64,000 bases of DNA from Oceanobacillus halotolerans (lineage in GTDB: Bacteria > Bacillota > Bacilli > Bacillales > Amphibacillaceae), in assembly GCF_010993955.1 (NCBI RefSeq), contig NZ_WIXL01000010.1:1-64000 (forward strand), given 5' to 3'. The stretch's first letter is position 1; every line of letters begins with the position of its first letter. Of this stretch, positions 7,841-17,140 are shown in pieces. The notes below the pieces were generated by a model. That model did not search any database and was not told the DNA's origin. It was given only the letters and a program-made list of their open reading frames with translations. The position numbers were made by a program, and so were the translations under genes.

Positions 7841-8941
7841 TTGTCACATACACCTTTAACAATAAAAGTTCCAGGAAAATTGATGCTGGCAGGTGAATTC
7901 GCTGTACTAGAAGCGTATCATCAATCGGTAGTAATGGCGGTTGATCGATTTGTCTACGCAACAATTGAAGAAGAAGAGAAGAATGCAATAACATTAGAGA
8001 ACTTTAACTTAGTAGCATTAGATTGGGAATTTGCGAATCAAGATGTCACGATTAATACAAATGATTCCCGAACTCACTTTGCTGAAAAAGCAATGACGGT
8101 TGCTCTTACATATGTACAGGAATGTGGAATTTCATTAGGAAGTTTTCACTTAACAATTAGAAGTGAATTAGATGATCAATCTGGTGTAAAGTATGGCCTA
8201 GGTTCTAGTGCAGCTGTGGTCACCTCTGTCATTGCAGCTATACTACATTACTATCCGTCAACAAAACCTTCTGCAGAGCTCATTTATAAATTAGCTGCTA
8301 TTACACATGTGAAAACACAAGGAAATGGTTCGGGAGCAGATGTAGCTGCCTCCTCTTATGGTGGCATATTGCAATATACATCCTTTCAGGCGGATTGGTT
8401 AAGAAACGCATATACAAATGCAGACCGATTAAGTGACCTTATAGATGAAGATTGGATTTATTTTACGGCTACACCTCTAGCGTTACCAGACTCTATTCAT
8501 ATTTGTATTGGTTGGACTGGAAAACCAGCATCTACAGGAAAGTTAGTGGATCAAATTGGTCAATTGAAAGCTATTAAACCAGACTTATATGAACAATTTC
8601 TTTCAGATAGTGAAAATGCTATTAATCAATTCTTGGGTGGTATAGCAAAAGAAGATAAAGCATTGTTATTAAATGGGATACGACAAAATAGACATGCGTT
8701 ATCCACTTTAGGAGATCATGCAAATGTATCAATAGAAACACCTAGCTTAAGTACTTTATGTGATTTAGCAGAAAGGTATGGTGGTGCAGGGAAACCATCT
8801 GGAGCTGGTGGTGGAGACTGTGGTGTTGCATTTATGCCATCACAAGAGAAAGCTGATGCATTACGAAATGCTTGGGAACAACATGGTATCAAACCGCTGG
8901 ATATTCAAGTGTCTTCATTTGGAGCAAAACCATTATTGTAA
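7841..8941 (+). CDS. mvaK2: phosphomevalonate kinase
   Basis: The ATP-dependent step from mevalonate 5-phosphate to the diphosphate. A GHMP kinase with PGKLMLAGEFAVLE near the N-terminus, YGLGSSAAVVTSV in the middle, and KPSGAGGGDCGVAF at the C-terminus. That pattern is characteristic of bacterial MvaK2. I prefer the TTG at 7841 (366 aa) because TAGGGG lies about 9 nt upstream. A TTG at 7832 sits on that ribosome binding site. It ends the operon; HMG-CoA synthase and IPP isomerase are not in the window. Confidence 0.93.
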   Translation: MSHTPLTIKVPGKLMLAGEFAVLEAYHQSVVMAVDRFVYATIEEEEKNAITLENFNLVALDWEFANQDVTINTNDSRTHFAEKAMTVALTYVQECGISLGSFHLTIRSELDDQSGVKYGLGSSAAVVTSVIAAILHYYPSTKPSAELIYKLAAITHVKTQGNGSGADVAASSYGGILQYTSFQADWLRNAYTNADRLSDLIDEDWIYFTATPLALPDSIHICIGWTGKPASTGKLVDQIGQLKAIKPDLYEQFLSDSENAINQFLGGIAKEDKALLLNGIRQNRHALSTLGDHANVSIETPSLSTLCDLAERYGGAGKPSGAGGGDCGVAFMPSQEKADALRNAWEQHGIKPLDIQVSSFGAKPLL

Positions 8942-9394
8942 GATTAGGTTGCTTGTTAGATACATAAGAAATAATCGTTTTAATTCGTTTTAACTGAGCT
9001 TAGGGAAAAATTCTCTAAGCCTTTAATTTGGCTACTTTCGTATTCGTTTTTGTTTCTAACGTTGCATCTCTAGCCTTATTAAATTGATACTCGAAAAATG
9101 TTTGTCTTCCAATTGGCTTGATGAAGTTCCTATAAATATATGGATTTTTTCACTATTAACAGAATGAGGAATCGCCTAATTTATTGATGCTTTATTATTA
9201 CGCTTTCTCCTGCAAGTTCGGTTTGGCACCCCCTTCCAATTATATATTTAAGCAGAAATCAATTTTAACGACGCAGAATACATCAACTATGTATGCTTTA
9301 GTATTTTTACTTGAAAAAGCAACAATCTTTTAGAAAACAGCCTAATTTTTAAAACTACATTAGCTTTTGCATATATATACATTTATGTGTCAAG
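8942..9394. other. intergenic region after the mva operon
   Basis: No convincing gene. There is a weak hairpin (GCTTAG/CTAAGC, 8998-9020, followed by CTTTAATTT) that may terminate the mva operon. A family 2 terminus remnant lies at 9314-9343 (AAGCAACAATC...GAAAACAGCC). The minus strand between has short open stretches that I cannot assign. Confidence 0.5.
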
Positions 9395-9424
9395 TTGAGT
9401 CATTCCTATTATTTTGGCTAAAAT
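9395..9424 (+). promoter_or_regulatory. SigA-like promoter of rocF
   Basis: -35 TTGAGT (9395-9400), 18-nt spacer, -10 TAAAAT (9419-9424), 24 nt before the start codon. I see no -12/-24 SigL-type element, although B. subtilis rocF is SigL-dependent. Confidence 0.55.
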
Positions 9425-9447
9425 AAAGGGATAGGGAGGTTGATGAA

Positions 9448-10350
9448 ATGAATAAGAAAATGTCAATTATTGGAGTTCCAATGGATCTTGGTCAAAACCG
9501 TCGCGGTGTTGATATGGGACCCAGTGCGATGCGTTATGCAGGAATAATTGAAACATTACAACGTTTAGACTACAATACACACGATTTAGGCGATATTTCC
9601 ATTAATCGTCCTGATAGTAAATATTCAAAGCAAGAAGATAATTTACGTAATTTACATCAAGTAGCTGAGGGAAATGACACCCTAGCCAAAATGGTCAAAG
9701 AGGAAGTAGGAAAGAATCGCTTTCCCTTAATTCTTGGTGGTGACCATAGTATTGCAATAGGAAGTTTAGCAGGTATTTCTCAAAACTATGATAATTTAGG
9801 CGTTATTTGGTATGATGCTCATGGAGATTTAAATACAGCAGATACCTCTCCATCAGGAAATATTCATGGGATGCCACTTGCAGTTAGCCTAGGATTAGGT
9901 CATGACAAACTGACCAATATTTTAGAATACCAACCAAAAGTAAAACCAGAAAATATAGTAATAATAGGTGCACGTATGCTTGATCCCGAAGAAAAAGAAC
10001 TAATTCAAGAAATGGGTATCAAAGTATACTCAATGCATGAAATCGACCGTATGGGGATGTCAGCTGCAATGACAGAGGCCATTGATTACCTAAAAGAGAA
10101 GACAGATGGGGTACATTTAAGTTTAGACCTTGATGGTTTAGACCCTGCTGAGGCACCTGGTGTGGGAACACCAGTACTAGGTGGACTATCTTACCGAGAA
10201 AGTCATTTAGCAATGGAGATGCTTGCAGAAGCAGAAATAATCACCTCTGCAGAATTTGTGGAAGTGAATCCGATTTTAGATGAGAAGAATAAAACAGCAA
10301 CAATGGCTGTTGGATTAGTTGGCTCATTATTCGGTGAAAAACTTAAATAG
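9448..10350 (+). CDS. rocF: arginase
   Basis: It hydrolyses arginine to ornithine and urea; it is a binuclear Mn enzyme of the ureohydrolase family. Metal ligands are visible: His100 in GGDHS, Asp123/His125/Asp127 in DAHGD, and the SLDLDGLDP motif with the remaining two Asp. The N-terminal GVPMDLGQNRRGVDMGPSA is typical of bacillary RocF, and 300 aa is the usual length. The ribosome binding site AGGGAGG precedes the ATG. It stands alone, with a terminator at 10361-10406, as in other Bacillaceae where it sits upstream of sigW. Confidence 0.96.
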   Translation: MNKKMSIIGVPMDLGQNRRGVDMGPSAMRYAGIIETLQRLDYNTHDLGDISINRPDSKYSKQEDNLRNLHQVAEGNDTLAKMVKEEVGKNRFPLILGGDHSIAIGSLAGISQNYDNLGVIWYDAHGDLNTADTSPSGNIHGMPLAVSLGLGHDKLTNILEYQPKVKPENIVIIGARMLDPEEKELIQEMGIKVYSMHEIDRMGMSAAMTEAIDYLKEKTDGVHLSLDLDGLDPAEAPGVGTPVLGGLSYRESHLAMEMLAEAEIITSAEFVEVNPILDEKNKTATMAVGLVGSLFGEKLK

Positions 10351-10360
10351 TTTCAGTAGA

Positions 10361-10406
10361 AAAAAGACATTAAGTTTTGCCAATACCAAAATTTAATGTC
10401 TTTTTT
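10361..10406 (+). terminator. rocF terminator
   Basis: A long stem (AAAAAGACATTAA paired with TTTAATGTCTTTTT) with a T-run, 11 nt after the stop codon. Confidence 0.9.
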
Positions 10407-10410
10407 AAAA

Positions 10411-10727
10411 GATAAGAATGTATAAAAAGTTGGCTTTATTTTGTTCATATACAGGAACAGCCACGTCCAGCTTCGAGCGATTGACGTCCTAGTGCCGATA
10501 GACCTAAGGACGCACGAGTTTTCATCGGCCAGCGCCTACCCCCTCGAGGTCATAAGCCAATCCACATTACGCACAAAAAGTGCCACGTCGAGGCTTGGCT
10601 TATGCTTGGCAGATAAGAAACAAAACGTTCTTACTGCATAAGTGCAACTAAGGCTTTCGCCATAAGAACTTGGCGAAAAGCCTAGTTTTCTAATAGGGGG
10701 TGATCAAGGCGCTTCTAGCTTTTGTTC
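10411..10727. repeat. family 1 repeat, longest copy
   Basis: Begins GATAAGAATGTATAAAAAG and ends GGCGCTTCTAGCTTTTGTT. Outer parts pair (CAGCGCCTACCCCC with GGGGGTGATCAAGGCGCT). Inner arms include CACGTCGAGGCTTGG and AGGCTTTCGCC...GGCGAAAAGCCT. Other copies lie at 12818, 28517, 42421, 53035 and 60829. This copy carries an extra segment of about 55 bp (10473-10527) between CCAGCTT and CAGCGCC that the others lack. A small open frame inside it is not a gene. Confidence 0.8.
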
Positions 10728-10862
10728 CACGTTAGGAAAGTATAAAGTTTTAGCAAAGAAGTGGACTCGACGTGCTAAAATTTTAATGTCCCAAGTATAG
10801 AAAAGCTAACACCTTCGCTAAAAGACGAGCGAATGCGAGTTTTTCTAATATGATTTAGGTCT
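10728..10862. repeat. family 4 repeat
   Basis: About 125 bp (CACGTTAGGAAAGTATAAA ... GACGAGCGAATGCGAG, then TTTTTCTAAT). It is nearly identical to 38412-38535, and a decayed fragment lies at about 49678-49725. It holds an internal pair, TTTTAGC/GCTAAAA, and abuts the family 1 copy. Confidence 0.7.
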
Positions 10863-10896
10863 TTTAGATCTTTCTTACGCTTAAGTGTTTGTTATA

Positions 10897-11052
10897 CTAT
10901 CTGTCTGTATTGTTTTGATATTCATTTATTAAGGCATCTAATTTTTTACTAGATTGAACGACAATCTCGGATGTCATTTCATAGGAACTACTTAACATGA
11001 TCATTTCTTTCCGGCAATCTTCAATTTTTTGTAATAAACCAGCGTTTCCCAC
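10897..11052 (-). CDS. Spo0E-like aspartyl-phosphate phosphatase
   Basis: A 51-aa protein beginning MGNAGLLQKIEDCRKEMIML, read from a GTG with GGGAGGA 8 nt upstream. It has the Spo0E family pattern: an N-terminal helix with KIEDCRKEM, then the signature SKKLDALINEY at residues 35-45. Small Spo0E-type proteins dephosphorylate Spo0A-phosphate and delay sporulation. The family assignment rests on length and this signature; the target is inferred. It is a single gene convergent with the repeats and divergent from sigW. Confidence 0.85.
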   Translation of the reverse strand: MGNAGLLQKIEDCRKEMIMLSSSYEMTSEIVVQSSKKLDALINEYQNNTDR

Positions 11053-11140
11053 AAAAATGTCCTCCCATCTAGTATACTATACTAAGAAAATACCCAATTT
11101 TTTGCAATACATAAAGGAATTTTTCAAATAAAGTTCAAAA

Positions 11141-11167
11141 TGAAACCTTTTACTAGACCTATTCGTA
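11141..11167 (+). promoter_or_regulatory. autoregulatory SigW-type promoter
   Basis: TGAAAC (11141-11146), 17 nt, CGTA (11164-11167). This matches the known SigW consensus (TGAAAC-N16/17-CGTA). It is located 34 nt before sigW. Confidence 0.85.
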
Positions 11168-11200
11168 ATTGAAATACCGCAATAAGCGGAGGTAGCTAAT

Positions 11201-11764
11201 ATGGAACAACTGATAAAGGATAAAATAATACAGGTAAAAAGAGGTAACCGCGCCGCTTTTGAAGAAGTGGTCGCTTTTTTCCAAGACCGAATTTATCACC
11301 ATTGTCTTCGTATGATTGGAAATGCACACGAGGCGGAGGATATCGCACAAGAGGTGTTTATTCGTGCATACGTTAATATCCATTCATTTGATGAGCGTCG
11401 AAAATTCTCAACGTGGTTATATCGGATTGCAACAAACTTGACGATTGATCGAATCCGAAAACGAAAACCAGACTATTATCTTGATGCAGAGATTAAAGGA
11501 ACGGATGGATTGGATATGTATTCACAGCTAGCATCTGATCATCGACAGCCAGACGAAGAAGTAGAAGGCCTTGAATTAAAACAGTTTATTCATAATGAAA
11601 TAGCAAATCTTCCTGCAAAATATCGAAGTATCATTATGCTTCGATACATAGAGGAGTTTTCACTTAATGAAATAAGTGAAATTATGGATATGCCACTAGG
11701 AACTGTTAAAACACGAATTCATCGAGGTAGAGAGGCCTTGCGGAAAAAACTTCGTCACGTGTAA
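11201..11764 (+). CDS. sigW: ECF RNA polymerase sigma factor SigW
   Basis: A 187-aa extracytoplasmic-function sigma factor of the envelope-stress response to antibiotics, bacteriocins and alkali. Region 2 (residues 24-90, with [13 protein letters not shown]) and region 4 ([16 protein letters not shown] to [12 protein letters not shown]) are both clear. The ribosome binding site is GCGGAGG. An upstream SigW-type promoter implies autoregulation. The anti-sigma gene follows 14 nt downstream. The order sigW-rsiW-cdaA-cdaR-glmM matches B. subtilis. Confidence 0.96.
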   Translation: MEQLIKDKIIQVKRGNRAAFEEVVAFFQDRIYHHCLRMIGNAHEAEDIAQEVFIRAYVNIHSFDERRKFSTWLYRIATNLTIDRIRKRKPDYYLDAEIKGTDGLDMYSQLASDHRQPDEEVEGLELKQFIHNEIANLPAKYRSIIMLRYIEEFSLNEISEIMDMPLGTVKTRIHRGREALRKKLRHV

Positions 11765-11778
11765 GGAGTGAGGTTGAC

Positions 11779-12417
11779 GTGAAATGTAAAAAAGAAGCTA
11801 TTGAATTAATGCATCGATATTTAGATGGAGATATTTTAAAGGAAGAAGAGACTACTTTACGAAAACACCTTGAGGAATGTGAAACCTGTCAACAACATTT
11901 TCATGAGTTGAAACGAACGGTTACACTTCTTCAAAGTACGGAAAATATTCAAGCACCAGATCATTTTACAGCTAGTGTCATGGCAAAATTGCCTCCAGAG
12001 AAAAAACATGTGAAATATATAAAATGGTTCAAATTACATCCAGTGTTAACGGCTGCAGCGATCTTTTTCATTTTCATGTTTGGTGGTGTTTTAACATCTT
12101 GGAATCAGGATAATCAATTAGTGGTTTCCAAGCAAGAGGATTTAATTATTGATGGAGAGACGGTTATTGTTCCACATGATGTTACGGTAGAAGGGGACCT
12201 TGTTGTAAAAAACGGTAATCTCATTATTGAAGGGACAGTGGATGGAAATGTGACCATTATTAATGGCCAATTAATAGATGAACAACCATTTGACCAAGAG
12301 GGCTTAATGGCATCTGTTGGAGAAGTGAATGGCGAATTGACCCATGTGGATCAAGTATTTGAATGGATGTTATATCATATTAAGTCCTTTTTCAAAAATG
12401 TCTTTGCCGTTGATTAA
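11779..12417 (+). CDS. rsiW: anti-sigma W factor, zinc-binding
   Basis: A 212-aa membrane anti-sigma factor expected to hold SigW inactive until it is cut by PrsW and RasP. The N-terminal ZAS domain has His30-x3-Cys34-x2-Cys37 (HLEECETC). One membrane segment covers about 88-107. The extracytoplasmic tail has short beta repeats ([18 protein letters not shown]) like bactofilin-type strands. The start is GTG with AAGGAG upstream. It is cotranscribed with sigW. Confidence 0.94.
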   Translation: MKCKKEAIELMHRYLDGDILKEEETTLRKHLEECETCQQHFHELKRTVTLLQSTENIQAPDHFTASVMAKLPPEKKHVKYIKWFKLHPVLTAAAIFFIFMFGGVLTSWNQDNQLVVSKQEDLIIDGETVIVPHDVTVEGDLVVKNGNLIIEGTVDGNVTIINGQLIDEQPFDQEGLMASVGEVNGELTHVDQVFEWMLYHIKSFFKNVFAVD

Positions 12418-12428
12418 TGGTTTACCAC

Positions 12429-13217
12429 GGCTTTTTCCACATTCATTGTTGTTTTCTACTGCGTATAATCTATAGTATGAGCAGTAACTTGAGGTGATGG
12501 TTGGAGCATTTACCCGCTCCGGAAATACACTTCGCTTTCACCAGGGGCATAAGTGCGACATCTGTTCAAACTTTACGTTTTCACAGTGTCTACTTTACCG
12601 CGGGTGGCTGTTGAGCCTCCTCAACTCGTTCCTCGTTTGCGGGGTCTCACCTAGGCCTTTCCTCTCGCAGGAGTCTACGTGTATTTCCTCCACTGATAGG
12701 ATCAACACTTCTTATTATATATTATGTTTTTATGATAGTTGATTGGAGTGTAGGACAGTCGACTCCTGCGGAAAAAACAACAGCTGAAGATCCCACCGGA
12801 AGCGGTTTTTGCTTCCGGTGTCTAGCTCCAGCGCCTACCCCCTCGAGGTCTTAAGTCAATCCTCTTTGTGGCAAAAACCGCCACACTGAGGCTTGGCTTA
12901 AGCTTGGCAGATAAGAAAAACATTCTTACTGCATAAGTGCAACTAAGGCTTTTGCCACTTGGCGAAAAGCCAAGTTTTCTAATCGGGTGTGACCAAGGCG
13001 CTTCCGCTTTCTATAGAGGAAGCTAAAAGCGTCTGTCCGTGGTAAAGAAGACACTGTGAAAACGAACAGAGAGAGTTTGAACAGATGTCGCACTTATGCC
13101 CGTGGTGAAAGCGACTGTCCGGAGCGGAAATCAACAGCACTATTTTATTGCGCATAATACATCTTATACGCAAGATGTTTCATTCTGAAAGTAACAATTT
13201 TTTAGAAAAAAACAGCC
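12429..13217. repeat. family 2 composite element containing a family 1 copy
   Basis: The left end is GGCTTTTTCC...TTGTTGTTTTCTACTGCG and the right end is GCGCATAATACATC...AAAAAACAGCC. These are the family termini in inverted orientation. Inside are the segments seen in other copies (CATAAGTGCGACATCTGTTC, TTTTCACAGTGTC, GACTCCTGCGG), once forward (12530-12600) and once inverted (13040-13130). A family 1 copy at 12818-13012 is nested between. No real gene lies in 12418-13618. The remaining 13218-13582 is AT-rich with a -10-like TATACT at 13555-13560. Confidence 0.75.
12818..13012. repeat. family 1 repeat nested in family 2
   Basis: CTAGCTCCAGCGCCTACCCC through CAAGGCGCTTCCGCTTTC. It is a family 1 copy lacking the GTATAAAAAGTTGG head. 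A similar nesting occurs at 42421-42536. Confidence 0.75.
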
Positions 13218-13618
13218 TTCACTAAGAACTTGGAAGTGTAAAAGCATTTCCGAGTTTTTAGTTATACATATTCGTTAGAAATCTCGACATCTGTTCAACT
13301 ATCGTTTTATAGGGTCTTCTTTGCCGCGGACAACGAAGTATTTTTCCGAAGTGGTAATTATAATTCATTTATGCCAAACATTTACGTCGCAATCTATAAA
13401 GATCCTGTCACAGTATAGTTCACTGGTAATGTGAGAAAATAGCAAAGCATGCAAAATGAGGCTTATGAAAAACTATAAATTTCACGCTTAATGAATAGCA
13501 ATTATGGGTAATGTTTATTATTGATTACTTCACATGTTATCGCTTTAAATATGATATACTAATAATGGTATTATATGTATAGATGGGAAGAGAACTATGG
13601 ATAAAAGGAAGTGTGAAC

Positions 13619-14440
13619 ATGCTTGATGGGGGATATGATTTCTTAAACCTGTTACGAATCGGCGTAGACATTGCTCTCGTCTGGTATGTTTTATATAAAT
13701 TAATAATGCTAATTAGAGGTACCAAAGCAATTCAGTTATTAAAGGGAATAATTGTCGTATTTATTGTTCGGTTATTAAGTAGTGTATTTAATTTACAAAC
13801 GATACAATGGATCACAGACCAAGCAATATCTTGGGGTTTATTAGTTATCATTATCCTTTTTCAACCAGAACTACGTCGAGCTTTAGAACAGCTTGGAAGA
13901 GGTAATTTATTCTCAAGAAGTACAAGGTCGGAAGAGGAACAGCTAGATCAAACCATTGAGGCGATTATTCAATCATGTAATTATATGGCAAAACGTCGTA
14001 TTGGTGCACTAATTACCATAGAACGAGAAACAGGTATAGGAGATTATGCAGAAACAGGAATACAAATAAGTGGAAAATTAACACATCAATTATTAACAAA
14101 TATCTTTACACCGAATACGCCGCTACATGATGGTGCCGTTATTATGAAGGGTAATGAAATTGTGGCAGCGGCATGTTATTTACCTTTATCCGAAAGTCCG
14201 TTTATATCTAAGGAATTAGGTACAAGGCATCGAGCAGCAATGGGGATCAGTGAGGTTACAGACGCCCTAACGATTGTAGTCTCCGAGGAAACGGGTAGTA
14301 TTTCGTGTACGAAAAATGGTGAATTGCATAGGGAGTTAGACCAGGACACATTACGTAAATTTTTAAGAGAAAATTTATCTGTTAGTTTAAGAACCCCTGA
14401 GTCAAGAACATGGAATTGGAGGGGGAAAAAGGATGGATAA
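13619..14440 (+). CDS. cdaA: diadenylate cyclase CdaA
   Basis: It makes cyclic di-AMP from two ATP at the membrane; c-di-AMP controls potassium and osmolyte transport and wall homeostasis. The 273-aa protein has three membrane segments (about 13-30, 41-58, 69-83). A DAC domain follows, with the catalytic DGA (171-173) and RHR (203-205) motifs. I start at 13619, where AAGGAAG lies about 9 nt upstream; an ATG at 13583 lacks a site. It overlaps cdaR by 8 nt. Confidence 0.96.
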   Translation: MLDGGYDFLNLLRIGVDIALVWYVLYKLIMLIRGTKAIQLLKGIIVVFIVRLLSSVFNLQTIQWITDQAISWGLLVIIILFQPELRRALEQLGRGNLFSRSTRSEEEQLDQTIEAIIQSCNYMAKRRIGALITIERETGIGDYAETGIQISGKLTHQLLTNIFTPNTPLHDGAVIMKGNEIVAAACYLPLSESPFISKELGTRHRAAMGISEVTDALTIVVSEETGSISCTKNGELHRELDQDTLRKFLRENLSVSLRTPESRTWNWRGKKDG

Positions 14441-15656
14441 TTGGTTTAATAGTAAATGGTTTGTACGTGTTATTTCATTAGCGTTTGCTATCTTGCTTTA
14501 CGTAGTTGTTTATGTTGACATCAATGAGACACAATCCGATTCCCGCATTCCAGATGGAAGTGGTGAAATCCAAACACTTGATGATGTTCCAGTAGGGATC
14601 GTGATTGATGAAGAAAAGTATGTTGTTCGTGGAGTACCTGAATATGTTAGTGTCACTTTGGAAGGACCGCAAAGTACTCTAACGTTAACCACAACACAAC
14701 GAAATTTTAATGTCTTCGTTGACTTAGAAGGATTAGGGGAAGGCGAACATACAGTAGATATCCAGCATGAAAATATATCAAATGATTTAGGCGTTTATAT
14801 CGAACCGAAGACGATCGATGTAACGATTGAAGAACGAGCTACACAATCCTTTGATGTGAGCGTTGACTTTGTTAATACAAACCAGCTTCCAGAAGGATAT
14901 GAACTTGGTGATGTTGAAGTGAATCCTGATACTATAACGATCACTAGCTCAAAAAGTACTATTGAACAAATTGCTCTTGTAAAAGTATTCGTAGATGTAG
15001 CTGGTGCAACAGAATCCATAAATAACCGGGAAGTACCAGTAAATGTATATGATAGCCAAGGTAATGAACTCGGTGTTCGAGTTGAGCCTGCTAGTGTAAA
15101 TGTATCGGTGGAAGTGGATAACCCAAGTAAAATCGTTCCTGTGAGTGTAGAAACAACAGGTGATTTACCTGATGGTTATTCCCTTCTATCGGTAACTCCA
15201 CATTTAGAAGAGGTTGAAGTTTTTGCAACGAGTGATGTTTTAGAAGGCATTGAGGGAATCACTACAGAAGAAATAAACCTAGAAGAGTTAACAAGCTCAC
15301 AAACTATTAATGCTAGTTTAGTGTTACCAAGTGGCGCAAGTGTCCCTAATGGTGATACAATACAGGTTGATGTAAAGTTAGAACAAACAAGGACCATTGA
15401 AGATGTATTGGTAGATGTGGAAAATGTTCCAGATGGACAAGAAGTCACATTTGTACAACCTGATGAAGACAGAATGGGAATTACGATTGTTGGGAATGAA
15501 GAAGATGTAGGCGATTTATCAAGTGAAGATTTCCGATTAGTAGCAGATGTATCTGGATTAGGAGAAGGAGAACATCAAATTCCTGTCACTGTAGAAGGAC
15601 CAGATGATATTTCAACCGAGTTAGAATTTGAAGAAATAACAATCGATCTTTCGTAA
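14433..15656 (+). CDS. cdaR: CdaA regulator, YbbR-domain protein
   Basis: The partner that modulates CdaA. It is 407 aa, with one N-terminal membrane helix (about 8-28, VRVISLAFAILLYVVVYVDI). A long acidic extracytoplasmic part follows, built of about four YbbR repeats. The repeat motifs are EGEHTVDIQ, LPEGYELGDVEVNPDTI, LPDGYSLLSVTPHLEEV and GEGEHQIPVTVEGP. The start codon lies inside the end of cdaA. glmM follows after 88 nt. Confidence 0.94.
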   Translation: MDNWFNSKWFVRVISLAFAILLYVVVYVDINETQSDSRIPDGSGEIQTLDDVPVGIVIDEEKYVVRGVPEYVSVTLEGPQSTLTLTTTQRNFNVFVDLEGLGEGEHTVDIQHENISNDLGVYIEPKTIDVTIEERATQSFDVSVDFVNTNQLPEGYELGDVEVNPDTITITSSKSTIEQIALVKVFVDVAGATESINNREVPVNVYDSQGNELGVRVEPASVNVSVEVDNPSKIVPVSVETTGDLPDGYSLLSVTPHLEEVEVFATSDVLEGIEGITTEEINLEELTSSQTINASLVLPSGASVPNGDTIQVDVKLEQTRTIEDVLVDVENVPDGQEVTFVQPDEDRMGITIVGNEEDVGDLSSEDFRLVADVSGLGEGEHQIPVTVEGPDDISTELEFEEITIDLS

Positions 15657-15744
15657 AGTAGAAAACGATAAATAGAGAGAACCTTGGGTAGAGGAAACAT
15701 GTTTAGAAGTATGGTTTAAATGGGGAATAAAGGAGAGGTACTAC

Positions 15745-17091
15745 ATGGGAAAATACTTTGGAACAGATGGTGTTAGAGGAATAGCGAACCAAGAACTAAC
15801 ACCTGAGTTAGCATTTAAGTTAGGCCGTTTTGGAGGCTATGTGTTAACGAATGGTACAGATAAACCAAAAGTATTAATTGGTAGAGATACTCGAATTTCA
15901 GGACATATGCTAGAAGGTGCTTTGGTTGCTGGATTATTATCCATTGGTGCGGAAGTTATGCGTTTAGGTGTTATTTCTACACCAGGTGTTGCCTACTTAA
16001 CAAAAGCAACAAGCTCACAAGCAGGTGTGATGATTTCTGCGTCACATAATCCTGTAGAAGATAATGGTATTAAATTTTTTGGTTCTGATGGTTTTAAATT
16101 AAACGATGCAACAGAAGCGGAAATTGAACGATTAATGGAAGAAGGCGATGATCTTCCAAGGCCAACAGGAGCAAATATAGGTCTCGTCAATGATTACTTT
16201 GAAGGCGGACAGAAATATCTTTCTTTCTTAAAAGAGACGATCGATAATGACTTTGAAGGAATGCAAATTGCATTAGACTGTGCGCACGGATCAACCTCCA
16301 GTTTAGCAACCCATTTATTTGCCGATTTAGAAGCAGATATTTATTCAATTGGGAGCTCACCAGATGGGCTAAACATTAATGATGGGGTAGGTTCCACTCA
16401 TCCAGAAGCGTTACAGGAATTTGTGAAGGAAAAACAAGCAGATATAGGTCTTGCCTTTGACGGGGATGGGGATCGTCTTATTGCTGTCGATGAAAACGGC
16501 GAAATTGTAGATGGCGACAAAATCATGTATATCTGTGGAAAATATATGAATGAAAAAGGGTTCTTACGAAAAAGTACCGTTGTTTCCACTGTTATGAGTA
16601 ATTTAGGCTTTTATAAAGCATTAGAGGAAAATGGAATGCGTAGTGATAAAACAGCCGTAGGTGACCGTTACGTTATGGAAGAAATGCGTAAAGGTGGTTA
16701 TAATCTTGGAGGAGAGCAATCCGGACACATTATCTTCCTAGACTACAATACAACAGGAGATGGGATGTTATCTGCCTTACAATTGGTTAATGTGTTGAAA
16801 GAGACCGGGAAGCCACTTTCTGAATTAGCCAGTGAAATGACGGTTTTTCCACAAGTATTAAAAAATGTCAAAGTAACCGATAAACATGAGGCATTAAATC
16901 ATCCAACCATCAAACAAGAAATTGATGCTGTGGAAAAAGCAATGGGAGAAGAGGGACGTGTTCTTGTACGTCCATCTGGTACAGAGCCACTAGTTCGTGT
17001 CATGGTGGAAGCACCAACAAAAGAAGACTGTGAACGTTATGTCAATCAAGTCGTCAAGGTTATTGAGGAATTAATGGGAAGAAACGACTAA
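15745..17091 (+). CDS. glmM: phosphoglucosamine mutase
   Basis: It interconverts glucosamine-6-P and glucosamine-1-P on the way to UDP-GlcNAc for peptidoglycan. The 448-aa protein has the GlmM N-terminus ([16 protein letters not shown]). The active-site phosphoserine is Ser100 in ISASHNP. The metal loop is DGDGDR, and the C-terminal phosphate-binding motif is [11 protein letters not shown]. The ribosome binding site is AAAGGAGAGG. Known complexes of GlmM with CdaA in other Firmicutes fit the conserved cdaA-cdaR-glmM order. Confidence 0.97.
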   Translation: MGKYFGTDGVRGIANQELTPELAFKLGRFGGYVLTNGTDKPKVLIGRDTRISGHMLEGALVAGLLSIGAEVMRLGVISTPGVAYLTKATSSQAGVMISASHNPVEDNGIKFFGSDGFKLNDATEAEIERLMEEGDDLPRPTGANIGLVNDYFEGGQKYLSFLKETIDNDFEGMQIALDCAHGSTSSLATHLFADLEADIYSIGSSPDGLNINDGVGSTHPEALQEFVKEKQADIGLAFDGDGDRLIAVDENGEIVDGDKIMYICGKYMNEKGFLRKSTVVSTVMSNLGFYKALEENGMRSDKTAVGDRYVMEEMRKGGYNLGGEQSGHIIFLDYNTTGDGMLSALQLVNVLKETGKPLSELASEMTVFPQVLKNVKVTDKHEALNHPTIKQEIDAVEKAMGEEGRVLVRPSGTEPLVRVMVEAPTKEDCERYVNQVVKVIEELMGRND

Positions 17092-17101
17092 AATAATTTG
17101 C

Positions 17102-17137
17102 AAAACTGCTTTCTTTATGGAGAGCAGTTTTTTATTT
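17102..17137 (+). terminator. glmM operon terminator
   Basis: The stem AAAACTGCT/AGCAGTTTT is followed by T-rich sequence. Confidence 0.9.
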
Positions 17138-17140
17138 TAG

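Noticed and set aside
9021-9320. Possible gene remnant on the minus strand (RQTFFEYQFNKARDATLET)
   Set aside because: The open stretch is short and I cannot match it to a family; insufficient evidence.
10441-10641. 66-aa frame
   Set aside because: Lies wholly inside a family 1 repeat and is not kept open in other copies.
12494-12742. 82-aa frame on the plus strand
   Set aside because: Inside a family 2 element; the translation is low-complexity and not conserved among copies.
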